Shown here: positions 40,036 to 51,100 of the stretch, piece by piece | Layout: every line of letters begins with the position of its first letter | Position numbering within the stretch: the stretch's first letter is position 1 | Assembly (NCBI GenBank): GCA_039105265.1 | Contig: JAPFFF010000003.1 | Span: 1,612,001 to 1,676,000 of the forward strand | From: Tritrichomonas musculus | Taxonomy: Eukaryota > Parabasalia > Tritrichomonadida > Tritrichomonadidae | DNA length: 64,000 bases | Reading direction: 5' to 3' | Notes under the pieces: model-generated | Told to the model about the DNA's origin: nothing | Seen by the model: the letters and a program-made list of their open reading frames with translations, nothing else | Database searches by the model: none | Position numbers and translations under genes: made by a program

Positions 40036-41334
40036 ATGAATGAGCAAATAACTCGTATTTGCGATTCATGCCTACTTCTCAAAATTATTCAAGGCGGCGG
40101 AAGATACTTGCAACACTATGTACCACAGACATATGATATTAATGATCAAATTCAAATTATACTCGTTAATTCATTTCAAAATAATAAAAACTCAAGCTCA
40201 ATTTACGCATTTACAACTCAATCAAATACATGTTACGTATTTAACTTCGTTTATGACTCAATACCATATTCCATAGTTTTACTTTCGTCAATTCGTTGTC
40301 CACTCATCTTTTTAAAATTCCTCCAAGATATGAGAAAAACAATTGAAAATTCCAAAATTAATAATGAAGAAAATAAAATCGAACCTATGGTTAGAATGAC
40401 TTTAATTTGGTCGATTTTACAATCCTGGCATTTTATTGATAAAAACGAAGCAGTTGTAACTTTCTCAAGTACTCCATTTCATGCAATATTGAGTTCAAGT
40501 TATAGTCAATTTTCTCCATTTAATTTTTTTAGTGCTGACACAAACTACTTACAAGTTTGGAGAACACTTTTGACTGGAGGTCGTATATTAATAGTTTCTA
40601 ACGGTGCAACACCAAAACAAATGACATATGCAACTTTTGGGATAGCTTCTTTATCAAGTGAGTTTCCATTCAGTGAAAAAATATTACTATGCCAAAATTC
40701 ACAAGATCCTCGACTTTTTGATAGAGAATTAATTAAAGAATATAAAATTATATGCGCTCCAGAAATGCCAAATTGCTTTAATCCCGATGACTATGATGTA
40801 ACTCTCCAAATTCAAATGAACAAGTTACCAATTGATGCCTTCCAAAAAATAATTCAAGCAAGAAACAAACGACTCTATGATATTGTATCATATCTTATCC
40901 AAACTAATTTAATTTCAGATCCTTACAGCAATTTTCTTGAAAAGGATATTTGTGATGAATACAAAGCTATTATTAATCCAGAAACAATGGAAAAAATTTT
41001 AAATGACAAACAATTTTATGATTTTACCCACTCTGGCACATTCAAATCGTGGAGAAAGGATAACCTTTTTAATGATGAATTTAGAGATGCATTTTTATCA
41101 ACGCAACCTGAAGTCGCACTAGTTAATAAAACAGAAGAAGAACTCCTCAAATGCTCGTCTTTCATTGATATCATCAAAAATCATTATTCATTTGATATAC
41201 ACATGGTGAGTGTTTGTAAAAGACATAAAAAATTAATTAAGCGCCTTTTAAATGGTGAAAAAATAGAAATACAGAAGCCCGAACCAGTTGTTATTTCTTC
41301 ATTTCAATTAAATTGCTCTTCAGATGAGATATAA
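40036..41334 (+). CDS. DENN-domain-like protein (possible DENND6 relative)
   Basis: This 432-residue protein has no signal peptide or membrane span. The pattern of an N-terminal uDENN/longin-like part (about 30-100) fits a divergent DENN module. It is followed by a segment with WRTLLTGGRILIVSNGATP (about 175-193) and a downstream block with FSEKILLCQNSQDPRLFD and a C-A-P-E-M-P turn. In DENND6-type proteins the block runs from the LW-LL-GEPILVIA strand to an RPYFTIHDPDF segment. DENN proteins activate Rab GTPases by nucleotide exchange. The match is by pattern only, and I cannot exclude another longin/DENN family member. The stop TAA overlaps a UAAA poly(A) motif. Confidence 0.5.
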   Translation: MNEQITRICDSCLLLKIIQGGGRYLQHYVPQTYDINDQIQIILVNSFQNNKNSSSIYAFTTQSNTCYVFNFVYDSIPYSIVLLSSIRCPLIFLKFLQDMRKTIENSKINNEENKIEPMVRMTLIWSILQSWHFIDKNEAVVTFSSTPFHAILSSSYSQFSPFNFFSADTNYLQVWRTLLTGGRILIVSNGATPKQMTYATFGIASLSSEFPFSEKILLCQNSQDPRLFDRELIKEYKIICAPEMPNCFNPDDYDVTLQIQMNKLPIDAFQKIIQARNKRLYDIVSYLIQTNLISDPYSNFLEKDICDEYKAIINPETMEKILNDKQFYDFTHSGTFKSWRKDNLFNDEFRDAFLSTQPEVALVNKTEEELLKCSSFIDIIKNHYSFDIHMVSVCKRHKKLIKRLLNGEKIEIQKPEPVVISSFQLNCSSDEI

Positions 41335-41798
41335 ACGGCGAAATGTACGAGGGTTTTAAATTCTTTCTATGTTTCTAGGCTTATATTAATATAATCATTC
41401 CAAGCAATTAACATTATTATTGCCAAATAGACTCTTTCAACTATTGTCTGATGAAGTTTATAATAAATAGTACTAGATTGCGCATTAATATTTTTTTTTT
41501 ATGGAGATCATTTATAATTTAAAGATCATGTTTTATTTTGTTCATTAATTTCATAGATTATTCACCAATTAAACAAGCATTTCATTAAATGAAGTATTAA
41601 AAATGAATTATCTCAATATATAATTAAATTATATTTTTAACTAATAAAATTATGTCAAAAATAATAAATTTGCATTCCACATATCTTCTTATATCATAAA
41701 TTATTCATGTTTATGACACTAAGTCATGTTCGAAAAATATCATAAAATAATGATATTTTATATCATAATTTATAACCAAATGTCATACATATATTTTT

Positions 41799-41834
<36 letters not shown>

Positions 41835-41906
41835 GAATTTTATGCTTTATGATAAAATACAATACATAATATAAGAATGGTAAAACAAAAAATGCTATTG
41901 TGACAT
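41335..41906. other. convergent intergenic region with TA microsatellite
   Basis: The AT-rich region lies between the DENN-like gene and the minus-strand SNF2 gene. A (TA)n microsatellite lies at about 41802-41831. No gene is seen. Confidence 0.6.
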
Positions 41907-44714
41907 TCAATCTCCAAACAGTTTTAAATATTCTGTCTTTAAATGCCAAACATGGGTTCTCTTGTTCAAAACAGAGACTTTCTTTAATGACTCTTTTAAT
42001 TGCTCTTTAGTTGAATAAATTGGATTTTTATTGAAGAAATTCACAATTTGATCTGATGAAAGCTTCCCACCATGAGATATAAAAAGTCTAATTAAATTAT
42101 TGAAAGTTTTCTTTCTTTTGTGTTTATCTGCAGGCGTCTCATTTGCTCTCTTTTGTTGAATTTCAATATTAATCCTCTCTTTTTCTTTTTCTTCTTTACA
42201 ACTTCTTTTTAATTTTTCGAGTGATTCCAAAGCTTCTTTTTCAATCTGGTGCTTTTGTTTTGTAATTTTTTTGTTATCAGAACTCTCTGAAAACAATTCA
42301 TCAATAGGAAAAGCATGTTTTAAATCTCCACTTGTAACCAAATTTTTAACCATTTCTTTTTCATTGTTAGTTTCGTTTTCATCATCAGAAAGGTCAGATA
42401 AATCTATCAAATCATTTTCTGAAATCATTTGTTTTGCATATGATTCATTTTTATCTTCAAAATCACTTCCACTTGTTTCAGACATATCATTTTTACTATA
42501 GTCATCATCTGAGTCCAAATTATCTGTTGAATAATCACTAAAATTCTTTAAATGCTTATGTTTTTCTTTTTTCAATTTAATTTTTTCGTGAACTTCACTT
42601 TTATTTTTATTTTTTCCGTGAACTTCACTTTTATTTTTATTTTTTTCGTGAACTTCACTTTTATTTTTGCTATTTTCTATAGGTAATAAGAACTCTTTTT
42701 CAACTTCCATATCAAGTCTAAAAAGATCTTTTTTAGAGTTAGGTGTAAATAACCGTTTTTGGTTTGGATCTTTCAAAATTTTTTCTGATAAAAATTGCTT
42801 ATAAATCTGCTTTTTATACATTTTCTCTTCTATTGTTCCAACAGTGATTAATCTATAAACAAGTACATCTTTCTTCTGCCCGATTCTCCAAGCACGTTCA
42901 AGTGCCTGGTTGTCTGTTGACGGGTTCCAGTCTGGGTCGACTATAATAACTCTATCTGCGCCAATCAAATTAACGCCTATTCCACCAACTTCAGTAGAGG
43001 CGATACAGGCGAAATTTTCACCAGCGTTAAATCTGTCCATAATTTGAATTCTTTTAGAATGAGCAGTTTCACCGTCAAATCTAAAATAAGATAAATCCAA
43101 CTCATCGCATAAAGTACAAATAAAGTCCAACATTTTCAAATAATGAGAAAAGATAAGGACCCGATGTTTGTTTTTTTTCCAATGGGGCAAGATTTTCCTT
43201 AACAAATTCAATTTTGCACTAAGTGACAGATCTTCAAGGTACATTTCGGGGTAGGCCATTGAAGGGTGGTTACATATTTTCCTCAATTTATCGATGCCTT
43301 TGAAAAGGTCAGCTTTTCCGGATTCTACTTTTTTACAAAAAGAAGAATCGGTAAAATAAAGATAGGCCTCAACTTGTTGAGGTGTCAAATTAGTAAAAAG
43401 AATTTGTTCACTTTTACCTGGCAAATTTGCTTTAACGTCTTTTTTCAATCTTCTTAATAAATAAGGCTTAATTAGGTCCCTGAGGGCCACTGCAAGTGAA
43501 TAGGCACGAAGGACCAAATATGGATTCGAATTACCATAACCACCAGATTGTATCGGCTCTGCAAACTCCTTTTGAAAAACACTTAGGGTGCCCAAAAGGC
43601 CTGGTACCGCGAAGTCAAAAAGGGACCAAAATTCAACAAGTGAATTTTGAATGGGAGAGCCGCTCAAAATCAAGTGAAAGTCACCTTCAATACTTTTCAC
43701 TAGTTTTGTTATGTTTGATTCATGATTCCTGATCTTGTGGCCTTCATCACATATGATAATACCCCAACTGAACTTATTCAGCAACTTCTTCTCTTTTAGA
43801 CGATGAAGTGTCTCGTAATTAGTAACAACAACTGATGGAGAATCTTTGACTGAATCTAATAAATGTTCCTCTGATATTTGTCGGTTTGTTCGAGTCGGAT
43901 GAAGAAGAATTGAACGTAGTTGGGGACACCAAATATGTAGCTCTCGGATCCATTGCTGAGAGACTGTTAGTGGACAAAGAATTAATACAGGCTTTTTTAA
44001 CTGCTTAGATAAAACTAATGAATGGATGAATACACATGCAATGGCAGTTTTACCTAGACCCATTTCATCTCCTTCAATTCCTCCTTTTTGTTCTTTCCAC
44101 CTTTCAAATAGCCATTTAACACCTACTTTTTGGTGGGGGAATAAGGAGTCCCAGATTGCAGTGGGTATACTGAATGTATTATCGATTTTGGTTATATCTG
44201 TATATGGCTCGCAATGATCTTTAATAAATGCATTTCGGAATTTGAATGCACTTTCATCTGAGTCATCAATGGTGAGATTAATTGAGTCGTCACCAGCAAA
44301 TGCTGTATGTAATACTTTGTAATGCCAATATTTGCTTAATTCGTCGTTTTGTTCAGGTAATGGTTCGTTTTCTTCGGTCTTGCCTTGGTCCCCAACCTCA
44401 AGTCCAACTCCTAGATCATTTGGTAACATTTTGATTACGTCTAATTTAGCTTTTTCATCATTAAGTTGATCTTGATATTTTTTTACTAACTTATCTTTAC
44501 CATTTAAAGTAGCTTCTGCGAGTTTCTTTTTAATTTTGTCTATCTTTTTCTCAATATCTTCTCTTGATTCTTTTTTAGTATCGACTGGCGCTTTATATTT
44601 AATTGAATCAATAACATTAGCTTCATATTGATCAGTTCTTTTTACAGATCCCGAACCGATAAATGTTGAAATATCATCATCATCACTGCTACTATTACTA
44701 CTATTACTACTCAT
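41907..44714 (-). CDS. ERCC6: SNF2-family ATPase, CSB/Rad26 (ERCC6) type
   Basis: This 935-residue SWI/SNF2 ATPase has Walker A GDEMGLGKT (215-223) and DEGH (323-326, the CSB form of the DEAH box). It has LSGSPIQNSLVEFWSLFDF, the CSB-like stretch GGYGNSNPY and a C-lobe with QALERAWRIGQ near 605. The last ~75 residues resemble the winged-helix end of CSB. CSB/Rad26 acts on stalled RNA polymerase II in transcription-coupled repair. A Lys/Glu-rich region follows the ATPase and contains three tandem 10-residue repeats (NKSEVHEKNK type, 30-bp units at about 42581-42667). The N-terminal ~130 residues are acidic and coiled. The ATPase motifs are intact. Confidence 0.9.
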   Translation of the reverse strand: MSSNSSNSSSDDDDISTFIGSGSVKRTDQYEANVIDSIKYKAPVDTKKESREDIEKKIDKIKKKLAEATLNGKDKLVKKYQDQLNDEKAKLDVIKMLPNDLGVGLEVGDQGKTEENEPLPEQNDELSKYWHYKVLHTAFAGDDSINLTIDDSDESAFKFRNAFIKDHCEPYTDITKIDNTFSIPTAIWDSLFPHQKVGVKWLFERWKEQKGGIEGDEMGLGKTAIACVFIHSLVLSKQLKKPVLILCPLTVSQQWIRELHIWCPQLRSILLHPTRTNRQISEEHLLDSVKDSPSVVVTNYETLHRLKEKKLLNKFSWGIIICDEGHKIRNHESNITKLVKSIEGDFHLILSGSPIQNSLVEFWSLFDFAVPGLLGTLSVFQKEFAEPIQSGGYGNSNPYLVLRAYSLAVALRDLIKPYLLRRLKKDVKANLPGKSEQILFTNLTPQQVEAYLYFTDSSFCKKVESGKADLFKGIDKLRKICNHPSMAYPEMYLEDLSLSAKLNLLRKILPHWKKNKHRVLIFSHYLKMLDFICTLCDELDLSYFRFDGETAHSKRIQIMDRFNAGENFACIASTEVGGIGVNLIGADRVIIVDPDWNPSTDNQALERAWRIGQKKDVLVYRLITVGTIEEKMYKKQIYKQFLSEKILKDPNQKRLFTPNSKKDLFRLDMEVEKEFLLPIENSKNKSEVHEKNKNKSEVHGKNKNKSEVHEKIKLKKEKHKHLKNFSDYSTDNLDSDDDYSKNDMSETSGSDFEDKNESYAKQMISENDLIDLSDLSDDENETNNEKEMVKNLVTSGDLKHAFPIDELFSESSDNKKITKQKHQIEKEALESLEKLKRSCKEEKEKERINIEIQQKRANETPADKHKRKKTFNNLIRLFISHGGKLSSDQIVNFFNKNPIYSTKEQLKESLKKVSVLNKRTHVWHLKTEYLKLFGD
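42581..42667 (-). repeat. three 30-bp tandem repeats inside the ERCC6-like gene
   Basis: AACTTCACTT recurs every 30 bases (42591, 42621, 42651), encoding 10-residue units around KSEVHEK. It is in frame and adds a charged linker. Confidence 0.8.
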
Positions 44715-45002
44715 ATAAAAATATAATATTGATGTTTAAAATTTACATTGAATTATTTGAAAAAGTCAGAATAATTTTTGAAAAAGTCAGAAATTTGCAT
44801 ATTTCACAACAGCAAGAGAAAGATACTTAACACCCTGCTTAATGTATCGACTCCAGCACATATATACAACACAAATAATTACATAATTAAATATGAAATT
44901 CATACAGCACAAATAATTAAATAATTAAATATGAAGTTCATACAACACAAATATTTATATAACAAAGAAATATATTATTTCAAGAAAAAAGGAAACATAA
45001 AA

Positions 45003-47921
45003 TCAATTATTATTCAATGATTTCAATTTCTGTCCTACCAAATTGATAATCTCCTCGACGCTTTTTTGATCGAAATCAAATCTCATATCTCTAAAGAAAG
45101 GCTTAAACTGATTTCTAATCAAGTCGACCAATCTATTTTTGGAATTCTCCACTTTTTCAATTTGATTCTGATAATCATTCTTCATTGACAGCAGCTGAGT
45201 CGTGAACAACGACTCCTGCGATCTTTTATCACGGTTACTACTTGCTGTTAATTCACTAGATTTGAGTTCCATTTTCTGAATTTTGAGGTTCAGTTCAGTA
45301 ATCATTTTTTCCAAGTTTTCATTATGATCGATCAGATTCAATTTTTCATTATTAAGGCTAGTAATTGTATCTCTACAGTCCGCATTTTGTTTTTTCATTT
45401 GGTTCAACATTTCATCATATCTTTGCTGGGCCTGTTTTTTAATTTCTTTAGATTTTTCTTTATGTTTTTTATTAATTTCTTCAATTTGATTCAACAATTC
45501 TTTAATTTTCTCTTCAAGCAACTTTTTTGAGTCTGTTATGTCATTTATAACGTCGTGAAGATCATTGATTGTTATTCCAAGTTCTTCAACTTTATCTTGG
45601 CTTGAATTGTATTGAGCATTTAAATTTTCGTATTGAATTTTCAAATTTTGAATGGTTTCATTTGCTTTTTGAATTCTCTGTTGATTTTTCTGTTTCGTTT
45701 CATTAAATTTCTCTTCAAGTTGCTTCTTTGAGTCCTCCAACTTTTTCAATTCTTCTTCAGAATTTTTCAATGCTTCTTCACTTTTTGAGATCATATTTGT
45801 CAGTAGCTCATTTTTGCGATTTAATTCATCAATCAATGAATCCTTTGTTTGAATGGTCTGTTCGATACTTTTAATTTCATTCAAGCAATCATCTGTTATT
45901 TTTTTATTTGAACCTTTCAATTTTTGAATGACCTGTTTCAATTTTTTATTTTTTGAATACAACCGCTCAACTTTTTGAATACCGTCTTTTATTTGGTCGA
46001 CTTTCAAGGTCATCAAGAGATCCAGGATTTCTTCGTCCATTTTAGATTTGAGTTCAAAAAGATCGTTGAAACTGTCACTTTTCTTCTGAATGTAATCTTT
46101 GAATAGTTCTTTGGCCGTTGAACTGTTATCGTCAACGATTTCTTGTATCTTTTCTGAACTGAAGTCTGGAAACGTATTTTTCAGAAATTCCTTAACGGTC
46201 TCCAATAAACCATTCAAAGTGAGTGAATTTGTGTTAGTTGAAGAAATTTCATTTTCAAGCCGATCAGTTTTTGTTTGGAACCATTTGCAGATGACCGTTA
46301 AGACGTGTCTCAATTTTGTGGGTAATTCAAGCGTATCGTTCTTGACAATGTCTTCTATAATTATCGTCAAATCTTTGGGTATCTCTGGAACTGACCAACA
46401 CGCTAATGGAATTAGTTTTGTAATGTTAATTGGTCGATTGGCAATTTCAAGTTTCGAACGAGTGGTTTCAAGCTCTGCCGTTGTTTTCGCATATTTTTGC
46501 GAATATTCATGCAATTGGCTCTCTAAACTTGTGCTCATTTCTTTGTTTTGCTTGATTATTTTGGACAGATTTTCATTTTCATTTTTAATCGTTTCCTTTT
46601 CCATTTGTTCTTGCTTATAATCTCGATTTAGCTCGAGCAATTTATTTCTGATCGTTTCATTCTCAAATTTTAATTTCGTATTTTCTGTTTCTTTTTGTGC
46701 AATTTTTTCCATCAATTCATTTGATCTCTTTTCAAACTGTTCATTTAGACTTATATTTTTGTTATTTTCGTCTGTGTAAATTTCTTTCAAATGTGCCATT
46801 TTTTCAGTTAATGCAGTGATCTTTGTTTTCAATGATCTGTTTTTGGCTACAAGATTTGGAATTGTGCTGTTTTTGTATTCCTGATTGACATCTTTCAATG
46901 CAGTCAACTTTTCATTAAGATCTGATATATGATTTGAAAGTTGGATGACTTTTTCTGAATCCGTTTCTGCTGTTTGAATTTTTGAAAGCTGAAGTTGTGA
47001 CTCAAGCTTGGCATTATCTTTATTTAAAGACTCGTTTTTAAGTGAAAGTTCATTATTTAATTTTTTCTGTTGTTCAAGTTGTTCAGAGATTTTTTTAACT
47101 TGAGAAGTAACTTCAATCATCTTTAATTCATTTTGATTTTCTATTGATCGGATTTTATCATTTGCATTATTTTGAATTTCTTGCTCTTTCTTGATTTCTC
47201 CTTGAAGAATCATTTTCAGTTGCTTTATCTTTCGTTTTAATTTAAATACTTCTTCACTTTTACCGCTTTTCTTTTTTGGGCTTGGCTGATTATTATTAAT
47301 TTTAGATATCATATTTATTTCTTCATATTCCTTGGTAGGCTTTATATCGCTAACTGAAGTCATGGTTGTGGTCAAGATATTGGGTTTGATAATATCAATT
47401 TTTTCAAAATGAGAAATTAAATCTCCAATATTCTGGATGTCATCATTAAAATATAATGATGCTTGCTCCAAAATTTGTGACAAACATGCTTCGAATTTTT
47501 CTTTTTCTGCTTGGAGCTGCTCATTTTTCAAAGTTGTTAAAACTAACTTTTCATTTAAATCAGAAATCTGTTTTTTGAAAATATTCTCATTTGCGTCTAC
47601 TTTACTTCCAAATTCTTTGCTTATATTAGTTTGCGAGTTTACGCGCTGAGTCAATTCTTGAATTTGAAGATAATTAATTTGCAACCTTTTTTGCAAATCT
47701 TCTTTTTCACCTGCTGAACGAGTTAATTCTGATCTTAATTTTTCGTTTTCTTTGTAAACATCTTGAATTTTGTTTGTTATTTGTAAAGATTGATCTATTT
47801 GCTTTCTTAAAGAATCATTTTGAGACGAAAGTTCTGCATTTATTGAACGGAGTTTGGTATTTTCAAGCTTTAGAGATTCATCTTGATTTGCTACTATAGC
47901 TGTAGTAGCAGATGAATTCAT
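45003..47921 (-). CDS. long coiled-coil protein
   Basis: From the ATG at 47921 (a longer frame begins at a TTG) this is a 972-residue protein. It is mostly predicted coiled coil, with a short non-coil region near residues 490-560 (includes LIPLACWSVPEIPKDL). The last ~60 residues (FKPFFRDMRFDFDQKSVEE) are not heptad-like and might be a small globular end. No motor, GRIP or other named domain can be seen with confidence. A scaffold, tether or cytoskeletal role is inferred only from composition and length. Confidence 0.85.
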   Translation of the reverse strand: MNSSATTAIVANQDESLKLENTKLRSINAELSSQNDSLRKQIDQSLQITNKIQDVYKENEKLRSELTRSAGEKEDLQKRLQINYLQIQELTQRVNSQTNISKEFGSKVDANENIFKKQISDLNEKLVLTTLKNEQLQAEKEKFEACLSQILEQASLYFNDDIQNIGDLISHFEKIDIIKPNILTTTMTSVSDIKPTKEYEEINMISKINNNQPSPKKKSGKSEEVFKLKRKIKQLKMILQGEIKKEQEIQNNANDKIRSIENQNELKMIEVTSQVKKISEQLEQQKKLNNELSLKNESLNKDNAKLESQLQLSKIQTAETDSEKVIQLSNHISDLNEKLTALKDVNQEYKNSTIPNLVAKNRSLKTKITALTEKMAHLKEIYTDENNKNISLNEQFEKRSNELMEKIAQKETENTKLKFENETIRNKLLELNRDYKQEQMEKETIKNENENLSKIIKQNKEMSTSLESQLHEYSQKYAKTTAELETTRSKLEIANRPINITKLIPLACWSVPEIPKDLTIIIEDIVKNDTLELPTKLRHVLTVICKWFQTKTDRLENEISSTNTNSLTLNGLLETVKEFLKNTFPDFSSEKIQEIVDDNSSTAKELFKDYIQKKSDSFNDLFELKSKMDEEILDLLMTLKVDQIKDGIQKVERLYSKNKKLKQVIQKLKGSNKKITDDCLNEIKSIEQTIQTKDSLIDELNRKNELLTNMISKSEEALKNSEEELKKLEDSKKQLEEKFNETKQKNQQRIQKANETIQNLKIQYENLNAQYNSSQDKVEELGITINDLHDVINDITDSKKLLEEKIKELLNQIEEINKKHKEKSKEIKKQAQQRYDEMLNQMKKQNADCRDTITSLNNEKLNLIDHNENLEKMITELNLKIQKMELKSSELTASSNRDKRSQESLFTTQLLSMKNDYQNQIEKVENSKNRLVDLIRNQFKPFFRDMRFDFDQKSVEEIINLVGQKLKSLNNN

Positions 47922-48135
47922 TTCAGCTTTAACGTACAAATTATATGGATTTTTTTTTGAATGTTTTCTTTCAATTTTTATTTTATATAGAATTTATCGA
48001 TTTTCATTTTTAAAAATGAAGTTCAAACAAGAATCTATCATAAAAAATTCATTTATACAACAAATGAAAATAAAATACATTCAAAGGTATAAAGAAACTC
48101 CTTCTTTGATTTTCTTGCTGCCTTTGCCTGGGCCG

Positions 48136-51100
48136 TTATGCAGCTTCTGGCTGTGGCGCTGCTTCTGAATGCTGCTCTTGTTCAGGTTGTGGCTCTGATT
48201 GTTGAGCAGCTTCAGGCTGAGCTTCTAACTGTGGTGCAGCTTCTGATTGTGATTCAGGTTGTGGCTCTGATGGTGGCGCTGCTTCTGAATGCTGCTCTTG
48301 TTCTGATTGTTGAGCAGCTTCAGGCTGTGATTCTGATTGCAATGCTGCTTCTGGTTGAGATTCTGGTTGTTGAGCAGCTTCAGGCTCTTGTTCTGACTGT
48401 GGCGCTGCTTCTGATTGTGATTCAGGTTGTGGCTCGGACGGTGGCGCTGCTTCTGAATGCTGTTCTTGTTCTGATTGTTGAGCAGCTTCAGGCTGTGGCT
48501 CAGATTGCTGAGCAACTTCTGAATGCTGTTCTTGTTCTGGTTGTTGAGCAGCTTCAGGCTGTGATTCTGATTGCAATGCTGCTTCTGGTTGTTGAGCAGC
48601 TTCAGGCTCTTGCTCTGACTGTGGCGCTGCTTCTGAATGCTGTTCTTGTTCTGACTGCAGAGCTTCAGGCTGTGGCTCAGATTGCTGAGCAACTTCTGAA
48701 TGCTGTTCTTGTTCTGGTTGTTGAGCAGCTTCAGGCTGTGATTCTGATTGCAATGCTGCTTCTGGTTGAGATTCTGGTTGTTGAGCAGCTTCAGGCTCTT
48801 GTTCTGACTGTGGTGCAGCTTCTGATTGTGATTCAGGTTGTGGCTCGGACGGTGGTGCTGCTTCTGAATGCTGTTCTTGTTCTGGTTGTTGAGCAGCTTC
48901 AGGCTGTGATTCTGATTGCAATGCTGCTTCTGGTTGTTGAGCAGTTTCAGGCTCTTGCTCTGACTGTGGTGCTGCTTCTGAATGCTGTTCTTGTTCTGAC
49001 TGCAGAGCTTCAGGCTGTGGCTCAGATTGCTGAGCAACTTCTGAATGCTGTTCTTGTTCTGGTTGTTGAGCAGCTTCAGGCTGTGATTCTGATTGCTGAG
49101 CAACTTCTGAATGCTGCTCTTGTTCTGGTTGTTGAGCAGCATCTGGCTGTGATTCAGGCTGTGGCTCTGATTGCAATGCTGTTTCAGGTTGAGATTCTGA
49201 TTGTTGCTGTGGCTCTGACTGTGGTGCTGCTTCTGAATGCTGTTCTTGCTCTGACTGCAGAGCTTCAGGCTGTGATTCTGATTGCTGTTCGTGTTCTGAT
49301 TGTTGTTGAGCAACTGAGTTGTGATCTTGATCTGATTGTAGATCTTTTTCTGAATGTTGCAGAATCTCTTGCTCTGATTGCTGCCCTTCTTCTTGTTCTG
49401 GCAGAAGTTCTATTCCTCTCTGTTGAATTTGCAGGGGCTCTTGTTCTGACTGCTGAGCAATTTCTGAATGTAATTCTTGCTCTGATTGCTGAACTTCGGG
49501 CTGTGGTTCTTGTTCTGATTGCTGTGCTGCTTCTGAATGTAATTCTTGCTCTGATTGCAGAGCTTCAGGCTGCGGTTCTTGTTCTGATTGTTGGGTTACT
49601 TCTGAATGTAATTCTTGCTCTGATTGCAGAGCTTCAGGCTGTGATTCTGATTGCTGTTCGTGTTCTGATTGTTGTTGAGCAACTGAGTTGTGATCTTGAT
49701 CTGATTGTAGATCTTTTTCTGAATGTTGTAGAATCTCTTGCTCTGATTGCTGCCCTTCTTCTTGTTCTGGCAGAAGTTCTATTCCTCTCTGTTGAATTTG
49801 CAGGGGCTCTTGTTCTGATTGTTGAGCAATTTCTGAATGTAATTCTTGTTCTGATTGCTGAACTTCGGGCTGTGGTTCTTGTTCTGATTGTTGGGTTACT
49901 TCTGAATGTAATTCTTGCTCTGATTGCTGTGCTGCTTCTGAATGTAATTCTTGCTCTGATTGCTGAACTTCGGGCTGTGGTTCTTGTTCTGATTGTTGGG
50001 TTACTTCTGAATGTAATTCTTGCTCTGATTGCTGAACTTCAGGCTGTGGTTCTTGTTCTGATTGTTGGGTTACTTCTGAATGTAATTCTTGCTCTGATTG
50101 CTGTGCTGCTTCTGAATGTAATTCTTGCTCTGATTGCTGAACTTCAGGCTGTGATTCTGATTGCTGTTCGTGTTCTGATTGTTGTTGAGCAACTGAGTTG
50201 TGATCTTGATCTGATTGTAGATCTTTTTCTGAATGTTGTAGAATCTCTTGCTCTGATTGCTGCCCTTCTTCTTGTTCTGGCAGAAGTTCTATTTCTCTCT
50301 GTTGAATTTGCAGAGGTTCTTGTTCCGATTGCTGAGCAACTTCTGAATGCTGTTCTTGCTCTGATTGCAGAGCTTCAGGCTGTGATTCTGATTGCTGTTC
50401 GTGTTCTGATTGTTGTTGAGCAACTGAGTTGTGATCTTGATCTGATTGTAGATCTTTTTCTGAATGTTGTAGAATCTCTTGCTCTGATTGCTGCCCTTCT
50501 TCTTGTTCTGGCAGAAGTTCTATTCCTCTCTGTTGAATTTGCAGGGGCTCTTGTTCTGATTCCTGTTGTCCATGCTCTGATTGAAGCGAAACAGCATGCT
50601 CAGATGCTGGCTCAATTCCGGAATGATCACGCTCTGACTGGAACTGAGCTTCTTGCTGCCATTGTTCCGATTGAATTGAGTGCTCTTGTTGGTCGTGCTC
50701 TGATGTTTGTTCATGTGCTGGTTGTCCATTCTCAGATTTTTGAGAAATTTCTTGTTGGTATTGGTCGGAATGAAATTGAGCTTCGTGTAAATCATGTTCT
50801 GCTTGCTGCGATGGCTCTTGTTCTGCTTGCGGCTTAATATCTTGATTGTGTTCTATTTCATTTTCTTGATGTGATTCAATCTCAGATGGCTGTGTTTGAT
50901 TGATATTGCTTTCATTTTGGTTTTCAAATGAGCTCTCACTATGATAAAACTCTTTTATTGGAATAGTTCCTGTCTTTTGAAATGCCTTTTCTAGATCTGG
51001 GAGTTCAACTTCATCAATCGTTTGAATTTCAACGTCAACAAGCTTTGGCTTCCCTGGCCTTTTTTTCTTAACTATTTTTTTTGGAGATTGTAATCTACTA

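Noticed and set aside
41802-41831. (TA)n run as a possible functional element
   Set aside because: Simple microsatellite in AT-rich spacer; nothing beyond expectation.
48138-50837. An 899-codon open frame on the plus strand opposite the Glu/Gln-rich gene
   Set aside because: It is the complement of a repeat lacking stop triplets in any frame; the product is a monotonous Leu/Val/Ala string, while the minus-strand frame has a non-repetitive, NLS-like start.
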